Source: Termitomyces sp. T153 (Eukaryota > Basidiomycota > Agaricomycetes > Agaricales > Lyophyllaceae). Taken from it: a stretch of 64,000 nt of DNA. Made by a program: the position numbers and the translations under genes. Positions 24,566 through 34,539 of this stretch are shown here, piece after piece. The DNA is taken from positions 248,001 to 312,000 of the forward strand of contig JACKQL020000032.1 in NCBI GenBank assembly GCA_018296165.2. Reading direction: 5' to 3'. The first letter of the stretch is position 1. Every line of letters begins with the position of its first letter. The notes beneath the pieces are model-generated. The model saw nothing but the letters and a program-made list of their open reading frames with translations, was not told the origin of the DNA and did not search any database.

Positions 24566-24946
24566 ATGGCTCAAAGATGCATGGACCCAGATGATATAGG
24601 AATGAGTCAGTATGTGCATATGTGTGTAAGTGATACTGTCCATGACTGCATAAAAAGATTGGTGAGTCAAGCAGATGGTGTCCAAGGAAAATGGCAGTGG
24701 GGCTTAATGGGGTATAATCATAGGCTTGACCACCACATCAAATTTGTCCATATGGTTGTAAAATACACTATCAAAGGGACAAAGGTCTCAAAATTCTGCC
24801 ACTGCACAGGTGAAAAGTGCCCAGAATTATGCTATACTTGGACTGAGATTTGGCCATTTTTGGGGCCTGAAATATGCTATTTTTGGGAGAGACACATAAG
24901 CAAGCTTCCCAATGCCTGTTGTGACAAAGCTTACAAACTGATGTAA
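24566..24946 (+). CDS. Unrecognised 126-codon open frame at the repeat boundary
   Basis: An uninterrupted frame (MAQRCMDPDDIGMSQYVHM...) in a region where most frames are broken. It is rich in Cys, His, Trp and Tyr (for example KFCHCTGEKCPELCYTW) but matches no family known to me. It has no CpG, so it has been through the same decay as the surrounding repeats. It could be a fragment of an unknown transposon protein or chance. The 3' part overlaps the diverged repeat shared with 24,305-24,360, which argues against a normal gene. Confidence 0.2.
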   Translation: MAQRCMDPDDIGMSQYVHMCVSDTVHDCIKRLVSQADGVQGKWQWGLMGYNHRLDHHIKFVHMVVKYTIKGTKVSKFCHCTGEKCPELCYTWTEIWPFLGPEICYFWERHISKLPNACCDKAYKLM

Positions 24947-25004
24947 GTATTAAGTTTATCTATATTGTGTCTTGTTTAAATTGCAGCCATTTACTTTGGC
25001 TGGC

Positions 25005-25620
25005 TGAGTTCCACCCTCAGCCCAGCCAACATCTACATCAGCAAGGATGGCATGGTTTGGCTGATTGATTGAGTGTGCCAGCACTTATCCACAGTGGTTT
25101 GAATATGCCAAACATGATAGCTTATGCCACTAAGTCTGTCAACAAACTTTGGCTGGCTGATTGGGAAGAGTTCATTCCTTTGATTATGGGCCAGTATGAA
25201 GTGCAATTGGATTTTTTTTTGAAGAACTTTACTGGTATTGCTCATCATGCATTTGACAGATTTGATTAACAGGAGGTTGATTTTTAGACTGTTTAGATTA
25301 TATATAATCTATGTCTTGCTTTGGCTTTGATTACTGCCATTACATGGTTATTGCCTTGCAAACTGCCCTAAGGTTTTCATCCATCTCTCTGGCTTGGTGG
25401 CATTTTGTTGGCATGGAGGCCAGTCTAGATTATGTGTACATGTTGTTATATCTTGGGACTGGAGTCACTGGACAGGTTTGAGGGCCCCAGATGAATGTAG
25501 ATTGTGGTTTTATCCATTAAGTGATGACTCCAAGGCTTCCAAAATCAACAAATGTATAGTTGACCAGACACCAGCTTGGGGAAATACATTGTAGATGCAG
25601 AGAAGCCCATTGTGAGCAAC
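25005..25620 (+). pseudogene. Inverted, CpG-depleted duplicate of the phosphotransferase 3' end
   Basis: On the plus strand this reads the end of the phosphotransferase gene: from the GDLSPAN region through IDW to the C-terminus (KSVNKLWLADWEEFIPLI, then GIAHHAFDRFD stop at 25,269), followed by the gene's 3' flank to about 25,620. It corresponds to about 22,830-23,465 of the original in opposite orientation. Compared with the source, CpG sites are changed to TpG, CpA or TpA, and none remain in the coding part. A stop follows IDW, so it cannot make the protein. It is a truncated segmental duplicate, not a retrocopy, because the untranslated flank is included. Confidence 0.85.
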
Positions 25621-26675
25621 AATGGCATGGATAAAAGTGGCTGTACATCTCCCTGATATTAACATCATTTTTGCATAGTTTATCAAATTATCCTACATAT
25701 GTGATCCTAAGATTTGCTGGACTGCTCAAGACCCTCATTGATTCACCCAAACTGACTGTCCTAGTGTTTCCCAACAAGGCATGTATACTAATATGGGTGA
25801 TTTTGCATTGTATTGTACATTCTGATTTGGATCTAAACATAAGTGGGTCAGTAGGCTTTGTATAGGTTGGGTATGCATGCATCACTCCCTGGATCTGTAA
25901 GGCTTTCTGGATGTGACATTATGTCTTTCCCTTTTAACCTGAATATTCACTTGAGTCCACTGTCCAGGGCATGCCACACCCTTTCACATAGGCCCATGGC
26001 TGTGACAAGATGTCTGATGGATGGAATATCTCAACTGATATATGTGTATCTGATTATCTTCACTTTTTTTAAAAAAACCTTTCTTTTTCTGAGTGACAAT
26101 TCAGACCAGAGAAAAGATAATTTAGGATAGATAATTTAGGTCTCTTCTAGCTGTGATAGACACTTAGAAATGGGGAATAGGATGCCATGCAGTCAACTTG
26201 AACTTCAACACCATGAGTTGAGTGATATGCCACACTTAAACAAGGGCTGATGATCCTTATCTCATTGTTTTTTAAGTTGTTATTGAGACAATTAATTTGT
26301 AGCCATAGAATGCCATTTTTCTGTGATATTACTATCACTAGATTATGACATGAACAATGTAATTTGCTGCATAGCACACAAGTGCCTCATGACCACTAAT
26401 CTGATGTCAAACATTGTCACTATAAGAATTATAAGAGAAGTTTGTTGATGACCAATGGTTACATCAACCTGATGTTGTGATTCTCCCAAGCCCTCTATAT
26501 CTTGTTATCTCAGTCAGATTGGGATGCAGAGCATATTTTACAGCATTCTTGACATTGTTGCAGCTAAAAACAAACACTAACAGAACTATTCAGAGCTCAA
26601 TGAGTTTTTTTGATCATTGATTGAGATACCCTACTTTGTGTATCTCAGGGAACACCATCTCACTCACCTTGCTAG
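25621..26675. other. CpG-free, AT-rich DNA without a recognised gene
   Basis: No CpG and no domain-bearing frame. The open frames are under 100 codons and look random. Probably decayed repeats of unknown type. Confidence 0.35.
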
Positions 26676-27141
26676 ATGCCATTTGAGGGTGGAAAGTCAG
26701 GTCTGTCATTCTTCATTGTTCGAAAAATGTGGTTGGAAGGCTATGTCCTCTGGCATCTCTACTCCCAACTCTACATTGGAGTGGACCAAGTAGAGGAATC
26801 TGTCAAATTGAACTCTCAGAAAAGAATTGTAGAGGAAATTACAAATGTCTTCATCACAAAGCAAGACTACTGGGTTTTGACCAGGATTGAAGAGATGGGT
26901 GAATATAACATTCCTTTTGCTGGAAAAAAAGGATGTCACAATGCAGGATGTCATCAATATAGCTCTAGGTCACAGCAAAGCAAAGGATAGATACATGCTG
27001 AATGAGCAAGGTAGTAGGTGTCATCACTGGTGCAAGACTGTTATCAGTGATTTGGCAGAGAATCAGATCATTGCCCAGGATTCTTTTGATCTGCTCAAGG
27101 ATTTCTTCTTAGGCTTTTATTGCAAGCATGGAAATCAGTAG
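26676..27141 (+). pseudogene. Broken unidentified gene fragment
   Basis: Two overlapping frames (26676-26990 and 26887-27141) read as one protein broken by a frameshift near 26,925: ...RIEEMGEYNIPFAGKK, then DVTMQDVINIALGHSKAKDR and GSRCHHWCKTVISDLAENQI to a stop at 27,141. The Cys-His-x-Trp segment and a following alpha-helical stretch loosely recall a family of uncharacterised fungal proteins (DUF7770-like), but this is a weak impression. No CpG remains. It is probably a decayed duplicate of a host gene or an unknown mobile-element gene. Confidence 0.3.
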
Positions 27142-28309
27142 ATTACATACCCTATGTATCAGGGGACCTTTTACTGATTGCCAACTTTGGTTAGTGGTAC
27201 ACACTCTCCAGCTGGACTTTTTAGAATGACCAGAATCTACCTATGATAAGGATCCTAGTGATATTGTATTGTAGCCTCTTGTTTTCTTTGAGTTTCCAAA
27301 TCTCATGTCTTTGAAATATATACCAATGATCACTCAGTAACTTGTGTTTGAAACCTTTACTTCTGCTTCTTCTGCTTCTGCTTCCAATTCTACTGTTCAT
27401 GTCAGCCATGAGTTCATCATGTATGCTCATTGTAATGATGGTCTGGCAACCAACTAGCACTATTTAAAATCATTGCACATGGCTTATGCTGTACCAAACA
27501 TTCTGTTCTGCACATGCAGGGCCATTATTAAAATATTACATATAAGAAAAGCAGCATTTTCTGAAAGACTCAAAACTTCTCTGGAATGGTGAACAGGAAC
27601 ATGAAAGCCTAATCAATCTCTGCTGTTATGTACTTCTTCCTTCCCAGATGTTAGTGTTCAGGTATGGTCTACAGCAGCTAAGGCCCAAGGCCTTGTAGAA
27701 TCAAGACCAATCATTACCACTTGGGATACCCATATTTTGACAACAACAAAGTATATTTTGTCTTTTTCACCTCTCTGATGATGTCATTAAACCATTGCAG
27801 CCATATCTGGGCATTTGGTGTTAGTTCATGGCACCATACTAATTTTCCTGAGAGACATCAGAAACACTTGGAACAATCTTTAATAGAGTTTGACTATCAT
27901 GACTACTCACAGAATCATACTCATTCATTCCTGAAAACTGTGCATGTGTTGTATACTTTACCTTTTTTCACCTCTGATGATCTCATTGACTCACCATTGT
28001 TGTAGCCAAAAGATCTCATTGTTATAAATCCTGTCAATGTGCTCAATTATCAATTATCATCCTATTCCATGAACTCAGATTTTGCACTAAATGCAACTTC
28101 ATCTTGCCCACCTATACATATACTTATAAGTAGACAATTTAGGCACTTATTCATGGTAAACACACTTTAACATGTTCTTGTTGAAAGTTGTGATTCATAC
28201 AAATGCTCTCTATATCCTATTTAGTGGTCTTCTTCTTGAATCTTTTTCTCCCAAACTCCACCCAACACATCCCCACTTTTCATAAACTCTCTCTCCACCT
28301 TTTTGCTCA
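27142..28309. other. CpG-free DNA without a recognised gene
   Basis: No domain, RNA gene or repeat structure was recognised. A frame at 27,721-28,005 is uninterrupted but resembles nothing known. It may be the decayed upstream part of the gypsy element that becomes recognisable at 28,310. Confidence 0.3.
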
Positions 28310-29193
28310 ACAACTCCAAACTCCTCAACAAATTCAAGTCCACATATCATGCTGATACTGAATGGCATATACTCCTGCACCAAGGCAACTCCTCAATCAC
28401 TCAACAAGATGACCTTATCTTCTACAACAGCTGCCTTTTGTCCCTGCTCCCCTCCATTCTAAAATCCTCTATTCCCACCATAACTCTGTTCTCACAGGCC
28501 ATCCTGGCCATGCTGTCACTTACAATAATCTTGCTTGATATTTCCCTTGGCCAGGTATGCATACATCTCCTGTGCTTATGTCAAGTCCTGTGAAACTTGT
28601 GCATGCACCAAACATGCCACCCACAAACCTTATGGTTTACTACAACCTCTTGACATTCCTGATCAGCTCTGGCAGTCCATTTCCATGGACTTCATCACTA
28701 AACTCCCTCCATCTCACAGTTATGACTCTATTTGGGTCATCTGTGACCACATGACCTGCATAGCACACTTCATTCCCATCTGTGAATCAATGAACACTCC
28801 TGAACTTGCACACATCTACCTAGACCACATCTTCCACTATCATGGCTTTTCCAGATCCATTGTCTCTGATTGTGGATCAGTATTTGTCTCATCCTTCCTC
28901 ACAAACATTATGACTTTTGTTGGCACCAAGATGCATCCTTCTACCACCTATCATCCTCAAACTGACAGACTTACAGAACACACCAATCAAACCCTCAAAA
29001 CTTACCTCCATGCATATATATCCTATCAACAAGATGACTGGGTCAACTACTTTGCCCTCACTGAATTCTCCTTTAACAATGACACAAACTCTTCTACTCA
29101 ACAAACCTCCTTCTTCACCAATCTCAAATATCACCCCAACTTCAAAATCTGTATTACTGAATGAACTACAAACCCTGCTGCCAGCAATCTTGC

Positions 29194-29750
29194 TGTCAGG
29201 GGATGTCCCATTCCCCCTTTGTCCTGTTCTCCCTCCTTATGGTTTTCCTTTATTCTCCTTGGCTTTCCTTATCTGCTGGTCCCAGTTCTAGCCCTCAGGC
29301 TGCACTGATTCTCTGTCCATAATTTTGACAAGTGTTGCCCCTTCCACATGGCCTCTTACTAGACCCCTGGATTGTTTCCTGTATTCCGGGCCTACCACTC
29401 ATTGTAGGCCTTCCATCTTTGGATCACAAGTACTTTCAACCAAGGGCTATCTTTTGGTCTTATTGGTAGGTGGTCATGTGCCAGGAGTCTGGAGATCAAG
29501 GCCATTTACAATGGATTTCCACTTTTTGATTGGGCTCTGGATTTGGTTGTTGTTGAGTGTTTTTTCCAGAAGCTCTAGAGTAAATTTTCTGAACACTGGC
29601 ATTGGGGATCCTTAGACTTGTTCTCTTTGGATCTCCCTCTGCCAGGTGAGTAGCTAGAACTCTAGAACTTCTTGTAGATACTGAGTAAACTTTGGATCTC
29701 CCTCTGCCAGTTGTGTGATTGAGCCACAGCCTCCAGAGGTCATCCTTACA
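29194..29750 (+). repeat. Solo LTR of family A inside integrase, TSD cttgc
   Basis: Starts TGTCAGGGGATGTCCCA and ends ATCCTTACA (557 bp). It is flanked by the 5-bp duplication cttgc at 29,189-29,193 and 29,751-29,755. The integrase frame of element E continues across it if the insertion and one TSD copy are removed. It matches the LTRs at 36,570 and 41,353. The 11-nt start-of-R motif agacttgttct lies at 29,614-29,624. Confidence 0.92.
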
Positions 29751-30530
29751 CTTGCCAGCCAACTTCAAGAAATCCATGCTGAACTTTGTCTCAAATTACA
29801 GCAGGCTAACAATTACATGGCAGAATATTATGATTGACATCACATGCAGGCACCCAAATTCCAACCTGGTGAACAAGCCTGGCTCCTCTGCCACAACATA
29901 AAAACTACATGTTCTTCAGACAAACTCAACTTCAAATGCCTTGGTCCTTTTAAAATACTGGCTCATCACAGTCTTTCTTCCTATCTTCTTGGACTTCCCC
30001 CATCATACTCTTGACCCCATCCCATTATTCACATCTCCCTCCTCAAACCCTACACTCCAGCTTCTACCATCTCCAATCATTTAGGGATCATTTCCAGCCC
30101 TCCAGTTGACATCATCCCTGAATGCCCACACAATATTAGCACCATCATCAATAGTTGGAAAGTCAGATGCTGCTATGATTATTTCATTCACTGGAAAGAC
30201 CTGCCTGACTCTGAGAACTCCTGGATTCTGTTCTCCAAAATTCCCTCTGAACTTCACAAAGTCCTCAAATGCTGGCATAGATGCAATCCACAATGCCCAC
30301 AACCATCTCAGATATATTTTGATTGGGAATGCACACCCCTGACTGCACTACCCAAACCTGTCCCATTCTCAGACTCCTCTATTCATCATCCAATCTGATC
30401 ATCTTCTCCTTCTGCAGCACCTTCTCAGTGTAATTTCAAACCTCCAATTCAACTCACCACTCAATCAGGTCATACCACTTGTCCACCCAAGTCCAAAGAC
30501 AATGTCAATTCAATTCTCAAAGGGAGGTAA

Positions 30531-30912
30531 TGTCAGAAACCCATACAATCTCATTTGAATATTGACCACCTAGCTATTCTCATCAACTCCTATGTTCCTC
30601 AATTTCTGGACCTCTTTTTTCCTTAAATACTAATTTGTTATTGTCTCATCATTTCTCCTATCTTCCCCCTTTTTATTTCACAGATCTATACAAGTCTTAA
30701 ATCCCTCTTCATTTTAAAAACTCCTTATTGTTTACTTCCTTTATTAGTTTTCCTATGTAAACTCATTGTATTTGACTACTGGCCTTTAGGCAAATCAACA
30801 CAGTTGTTTGATCTCTCCACTCTCTGTCTTCTTGAGTTCAAGCCCTCATCAATTTTCCCAGTAGACTTCAATATGTCATCCATCCTATCTTGCATTAATT
30901 GAGTCCCTGACA
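30531..30912 (+). repeat. Probable 3' LTR of gypsy element E
   Basis: Begins TGTCAGAAACCC directly after a purine tract and ends GTCCCTGACA, giving inverted ends TGTCAG/CTGACA (382 bp). No second copy lies in the window, so the boundaries rest on the termini and the position after the integrase/chromodomain. Confidence 0.6.
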
Positions 30913-32151
30913 TCCTCATCATTTCCCTCTCATCCTTGTCAAGTTGTCAGCACTCTGCTTACAGCAAACTCTCCTCACACTTGCCCCAATCATTATTTCG
31001 GATTATTTACTATGATTTGTTTCAATCTGTCTTCAGTTCAATCTGCTGACATGTGGGGCATTTTTTTATAACCTTCTTTTCCAAAGAAAAATATACTAAC
31101 AAATCTAATTGTGAGTTGACATAGCATATACAGACAGTATTGGTTACAAAGTTTGCAATAATAAATTATCATGCATTTCCTCAATCACATCAATAGAGTG
31201 GCTCCTATTTTCAAGGACAATTTGAGTTGGTAATAATGAATGTATGGTATGAGAAAAGGATAAACTTAGAACAACATTGGTATGTAGCAAGAGTAAATGT
31301 ATGTGCTTGATACAATCAGAATTCTCTCTTTTTGCAATGCTTTCACAACCCATGAACTTCAAGATCTTGGTCTGAGAGCTGCATTGATGGCAATCAAAAG
31401 AAGCTGCTTAATGTGGGGGCGGACTTGGTATCCCCACATTCAGCGCCAGATGATATCATATTTTGAAGTGTTAGGCTCCATTTGCAATTCATGAGGTATG
31501 TCCCGATAGGATTTGTTAGCTACAAATATTAACCTGCAATGGAATTTACATCTAACAAGATGTTTGAGCTATCTTCCTGAACGCCAGGCCTCCGGCTTTG
31601 GCTTTCCGGTATTGTGAGGGCCAGGCACAATCACTAATCATTTTGACTATGTGGGGTACTGGTGATTTCGAAATTTAAAGTGATAACGTCATGGTAATAA
31701 TAAGTCACTATTCGAAACCTCTTGCCGCTATGTTCTCGCTCGACAGACAAGGTCACCAAGTCGGGAAACGACAACATCTCATGTTCTCGAGAACTATCTC
31801 GCTACAGGAATCATGGGTCTAAGAGGTCGTTAATATGTGCTGCCACGAGGTGGATCGTCGATCTCGACCAAATCCATCAGCCAGTCTTGGGTTCTAAGGA
31901 AGATCTAGCACCCTTCTTTCAACATGTAGCAATCCTAAAATGCAGTAATCTTAAGAATGCAGTCCTCGTGAGGTGAAGGGTCATCATTCCAAGTCGAAGA
32001 GCTTAATTTTGACTCAAACGTTGATCTATTCGTTCCAGTTCAGGAAGGAAAAGTCCACGTTCAACTCGAAGGAAGCGCAGAATTCTCCGAATTCGTCCTT
32101 CGATACCGTCAGAGGTGGCACTCTGCATCAAAGATACTCTTCCAATGTCCG
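30913..32151. other. Left edge of the CpG-containing island
   Basis: CpG is absent up to about 31,420 and then returns abruptly (first sites at 31,421 and 31,442). No complete gene is supported. Short plus-strand frames at 31,722-32,212 resemble nothing known. This is probably host DNA upstream of the dioxygenase gene. Confidence 0.4.
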
Positions 32152-32404
32152 CATGATGTGGTGTACCTCGGAAAACCTACGGCATGTAAACCTCCACGAG
32201 CTCGCCACGTAATATGAACCATATGCACAAGAAGTATACATCATCTGCGGGACTCAGATTCAAGGATGTGCTGCCGTATACAACCAGTGATGGATATTTG
32301 CTGTAAATATAGTCATGCAAGGTCTGGTGTACCTCGACAAAACCACGGATGATTACCCGTAAGCCTCCTTGAGCTCGCCACGTAATAAATCGACCATATG
32401 CTCA
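32152..32404 (+). repeat. Imperfect direct repeat upstream of the dioxygenase gene
   Basis: Two copies of about 80-90 bp, at 32,152-32,229 and 32,314-32,404, share tggtgtacctcg and gagctcgccacgtaat with intervening similarity, and both end in accatatg. They lie 100-350 bp upstream of the start codon of the intradiol-dioxygenase-like gene, so they may hold duplicated regulatory sites; that role is inference. Confidence 0.7.
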
Positions 32405-32447
32405 CCTCATTAATCGATCACTTCTTTTTAGAACATACTCTCTGAGG

Positions 32448-32454
32448 TATAAAA
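32448..32454 (+). promoter_or_regulatory. TATA box of the dioxygenase-like gene
   Basis: TATAAAA lies 54 nt upstream of the ATG at 32,508, in the position expected for a fungal core promoter with a short leader. Confidence 0.6.
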
Positions 32455-32507
32455 CCCTCTCGGACTTGGAGCATCAGGGCAACATTCGATTTACTTAACT
32501 TTTGAAT

Positions 32508-33709
32508 ATGTACTTCTCGTCTACGTTGATCGCCTCGTTCGCAGCCCTCTGTGACATAGTGTCTGGTAAGGGATACACGACGTTCTGCCACCGTTCTTGC
32601 ATATTAGAGCTAATGCCAACCTTTTCAGCGTCTCCTGTAGCTGATAGAGTTATTCGCCGTGACTGTTCTAGCGAAGTCGCTGCCTTCAATCTTGCTCGTC
32701 GCGCACAGCATAATGCCAGAAGATCCACCTATCCGTTTCTCCTCAATGTGAGCGAACTTTCTCCAAACACTTTCGTTACTCATCGCAAAACTTATTTTTG
32801 CAGACAACATGCGTCCTTGCTCCCGAAGCCGAACTAGGTAAATCAAGGCACCTTCAACGAGATTCCAAGCTGATTTCTTGCATGAAAGAGAATTATATCC
32901 CAAACCCGGTATAGGTCAAGGCATAATGTCTAGTTTCTATCTTGACTCTTGATTTTTTAGCCTATGCGACAGAATGTAACAGATGATCAAGTGTAAGTTA
33001 CAAAATATTGACTCAATTTAGGTTCCTGAAAGAACAGGAATTTAAAGGGGAATTGCTTTAACCCTTGATATTGGCATCCTCGATGTTTCAACCTGCGAGG
33101 CCCTTCCAAACGTCATGGTGGAAATTTGGTCTGGTCAGTCAAGATTGACAAGCCAATCTACATGCTCTTATATATCAGAATAGCGAACGCTGAAGGAGAA
33201 TATGGCACCTTCTTGAGAGGAGCCTCTCCTGCAGGGTCTAACGGGATTGTTGAGTTCCAGACGATTTTCCCCGGATTTACGTCCCAGGGCGCAAACCACA
33301 TCAACCTCATGGTCCACACCACTTCCCTCATTTCCTCTGGAGTTTCGCACGTCGGACAAATTTTCTTCACTGACAAATGGACCACGATCATCGGAATGCA
33401 ACCACCTTACAACACCAATACGAACGTCAGGGTACTCGACCTCGACGATCCTGTGTATATGGCAGCATCCGAAGCTGGCTTTTACCCTGTCGTTGAGTGA
33501 GTCTGAGATATTATCTGACTTCGAGTTTTTTGAATGGAAGCTTACGATTTATGGTTAGCATTGAATCTATTCACGACGATTGGCCAGAAGGTGTGATTGG
33601 CTATATAAGTACGTGCAAAATGCTTGTCTCCTAGGTTCAGAGTATTCACGTTCTCCATAAAGCCGTTGGCGTTGATTCCTCCAAGACACGTAGCGTCAAC
33701 TTGAATTGA
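32508..33709 (+). CDS. Secreted intradiol ring-cleavage dioxygenase-like protein
   Basis: Nine small exons join in frame: 32508-32565, 32629-32747, 32804-32837, 32889-32908, 32961-32992, 33048-33133, 33184-33496, 33559-33608 and 33663-33709, giving 252 residues. The N-terminus is a signal-peptide-like MYFSSTLIASFAALCDI. Family blocks in order are TTCVLAPEAE, LTLDIGILDVSTCEALPNV, MVEIWSANAEGEYGTFLRG, FQTIFPGFTSQGANHIN, HVGQIFFTD, PYNTNTNVRV and WPEGVIGYI. The family binds Fe(III) and opens catechol rings; secreted fungal members act on lignin-derived or other aromatics. Here the usual H-I-H is H-I-N and the tyrosine expected in PGxY is missing. It sits alone in a CpG-normal island between retroelements. 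An alternative second-exon start at 32,608 adds seven codons. Confidence 0.85.
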
Positions 33710-34539
33710 ATAAGACTGTAACAGGGTTCGAACAATCATTCTAGCTGCCCATCAGATTGCACAAAGTTGTTCGATTACTCAATATAACACGTATGTAATC
33801 TCTGGATTCACGTTTGACTTTGAAAGTGTGCGAGGTACGTATATACGTACAAGTTGTGCTTTTTCAGGCCGTCACGGAACACGTGCTCCTGTCACGTCGT
33901 GTTCGTCCGGCACGGAAAGCAGCAGATGCTCATCATGCCCAACTTGAACATCGGCGTAGACTATACTCGAGCGGAGCACAACTTCATGCAACACAAAGGG
34001 AGTATAGACAGTCTTAGTGATTAGATCATGAGCCAAAGATCAGTTAGCAGGCATCAGCAAAAAATGTCTTGATTACGTGTGCTATTATGCTCTACGTACA
34101 TGGAATAGTCTCATAGACAAGTACCCCTTTACATAGATATCAATAGATGTTTCCTAAAATATAAGTGTGATCATCTATGATATATATAGCTTTTCATAGC
34201 TGCCTCTGCAGTGTCTATGGAAACTGACACATCAAAACATTTACATTTATTGTCAATTCAGGCTGATATTCTATATCATTTAACTCAATTTTTTGATTCA
34301 TTTGATTAAATCCATTATACAATATACATTGAATGTCAATAGTAATGTAAAATGACTCAACTTAATCTATGCATTTTAGTAAGTACAAAAGTCTATCGGA
34401 ATCTCATGATTGAATTCATGACTTGTTACCAGGAAGGATTGAATACCAGATAAAAGTCAGTTGAGCCAATACAAGCAGGATCAAGCCAAAATGGTTTTGA
34501 TAAAACTTGCTTGATCTTGCTTGTTTTGACTTTGCCCTG
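33710..34539. other. Right part of the island and its edge
   Basis: CpG remains normal to about 34,100 and then disappears. A short frame near 33,870-34,017 reads MLIMPNLNIGVDYTRAEHNF in one frame; it is not recognised and may be an exon or remnant of another host gene. From 34,100 to 34,540 nothing was recognised. Confidence 0.35.

Larger units (their letters stand above)
28310..30912 (+). mobile_element. Gypsy chromovirus 'E' remnant: integrase, chromodomain and 3' LTR
   Basis: Degenerate integrase on the plus strand. The zinc-binding H2C2 module is visible around 28,470-28,600 (HHNSVLTGHPGHA, then SCETCACTK). The DDE core reads SMDFITKLPPSHSYDSIW, then IVSDCGSVFVS with the second Asp, and TTYHPQTDRLTEHTNQTLK with the Glu. 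The gene is interrupted by a solo LTR (29,194-29,750) and resumes with NLASQLQEIHAEL. Near 30,150-30,300 a chromodomain-like segment follows (YDYFIHWKDLPDSENSW). A purine-rich tract (aaagggaggtaa) ends at 30,530 directly before the 3' LTR. The 5' LTR, gag, protease and reverse transcriptase were not found, so the element is 5'-truncated. CpG is absent. Confidence 0.8.
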
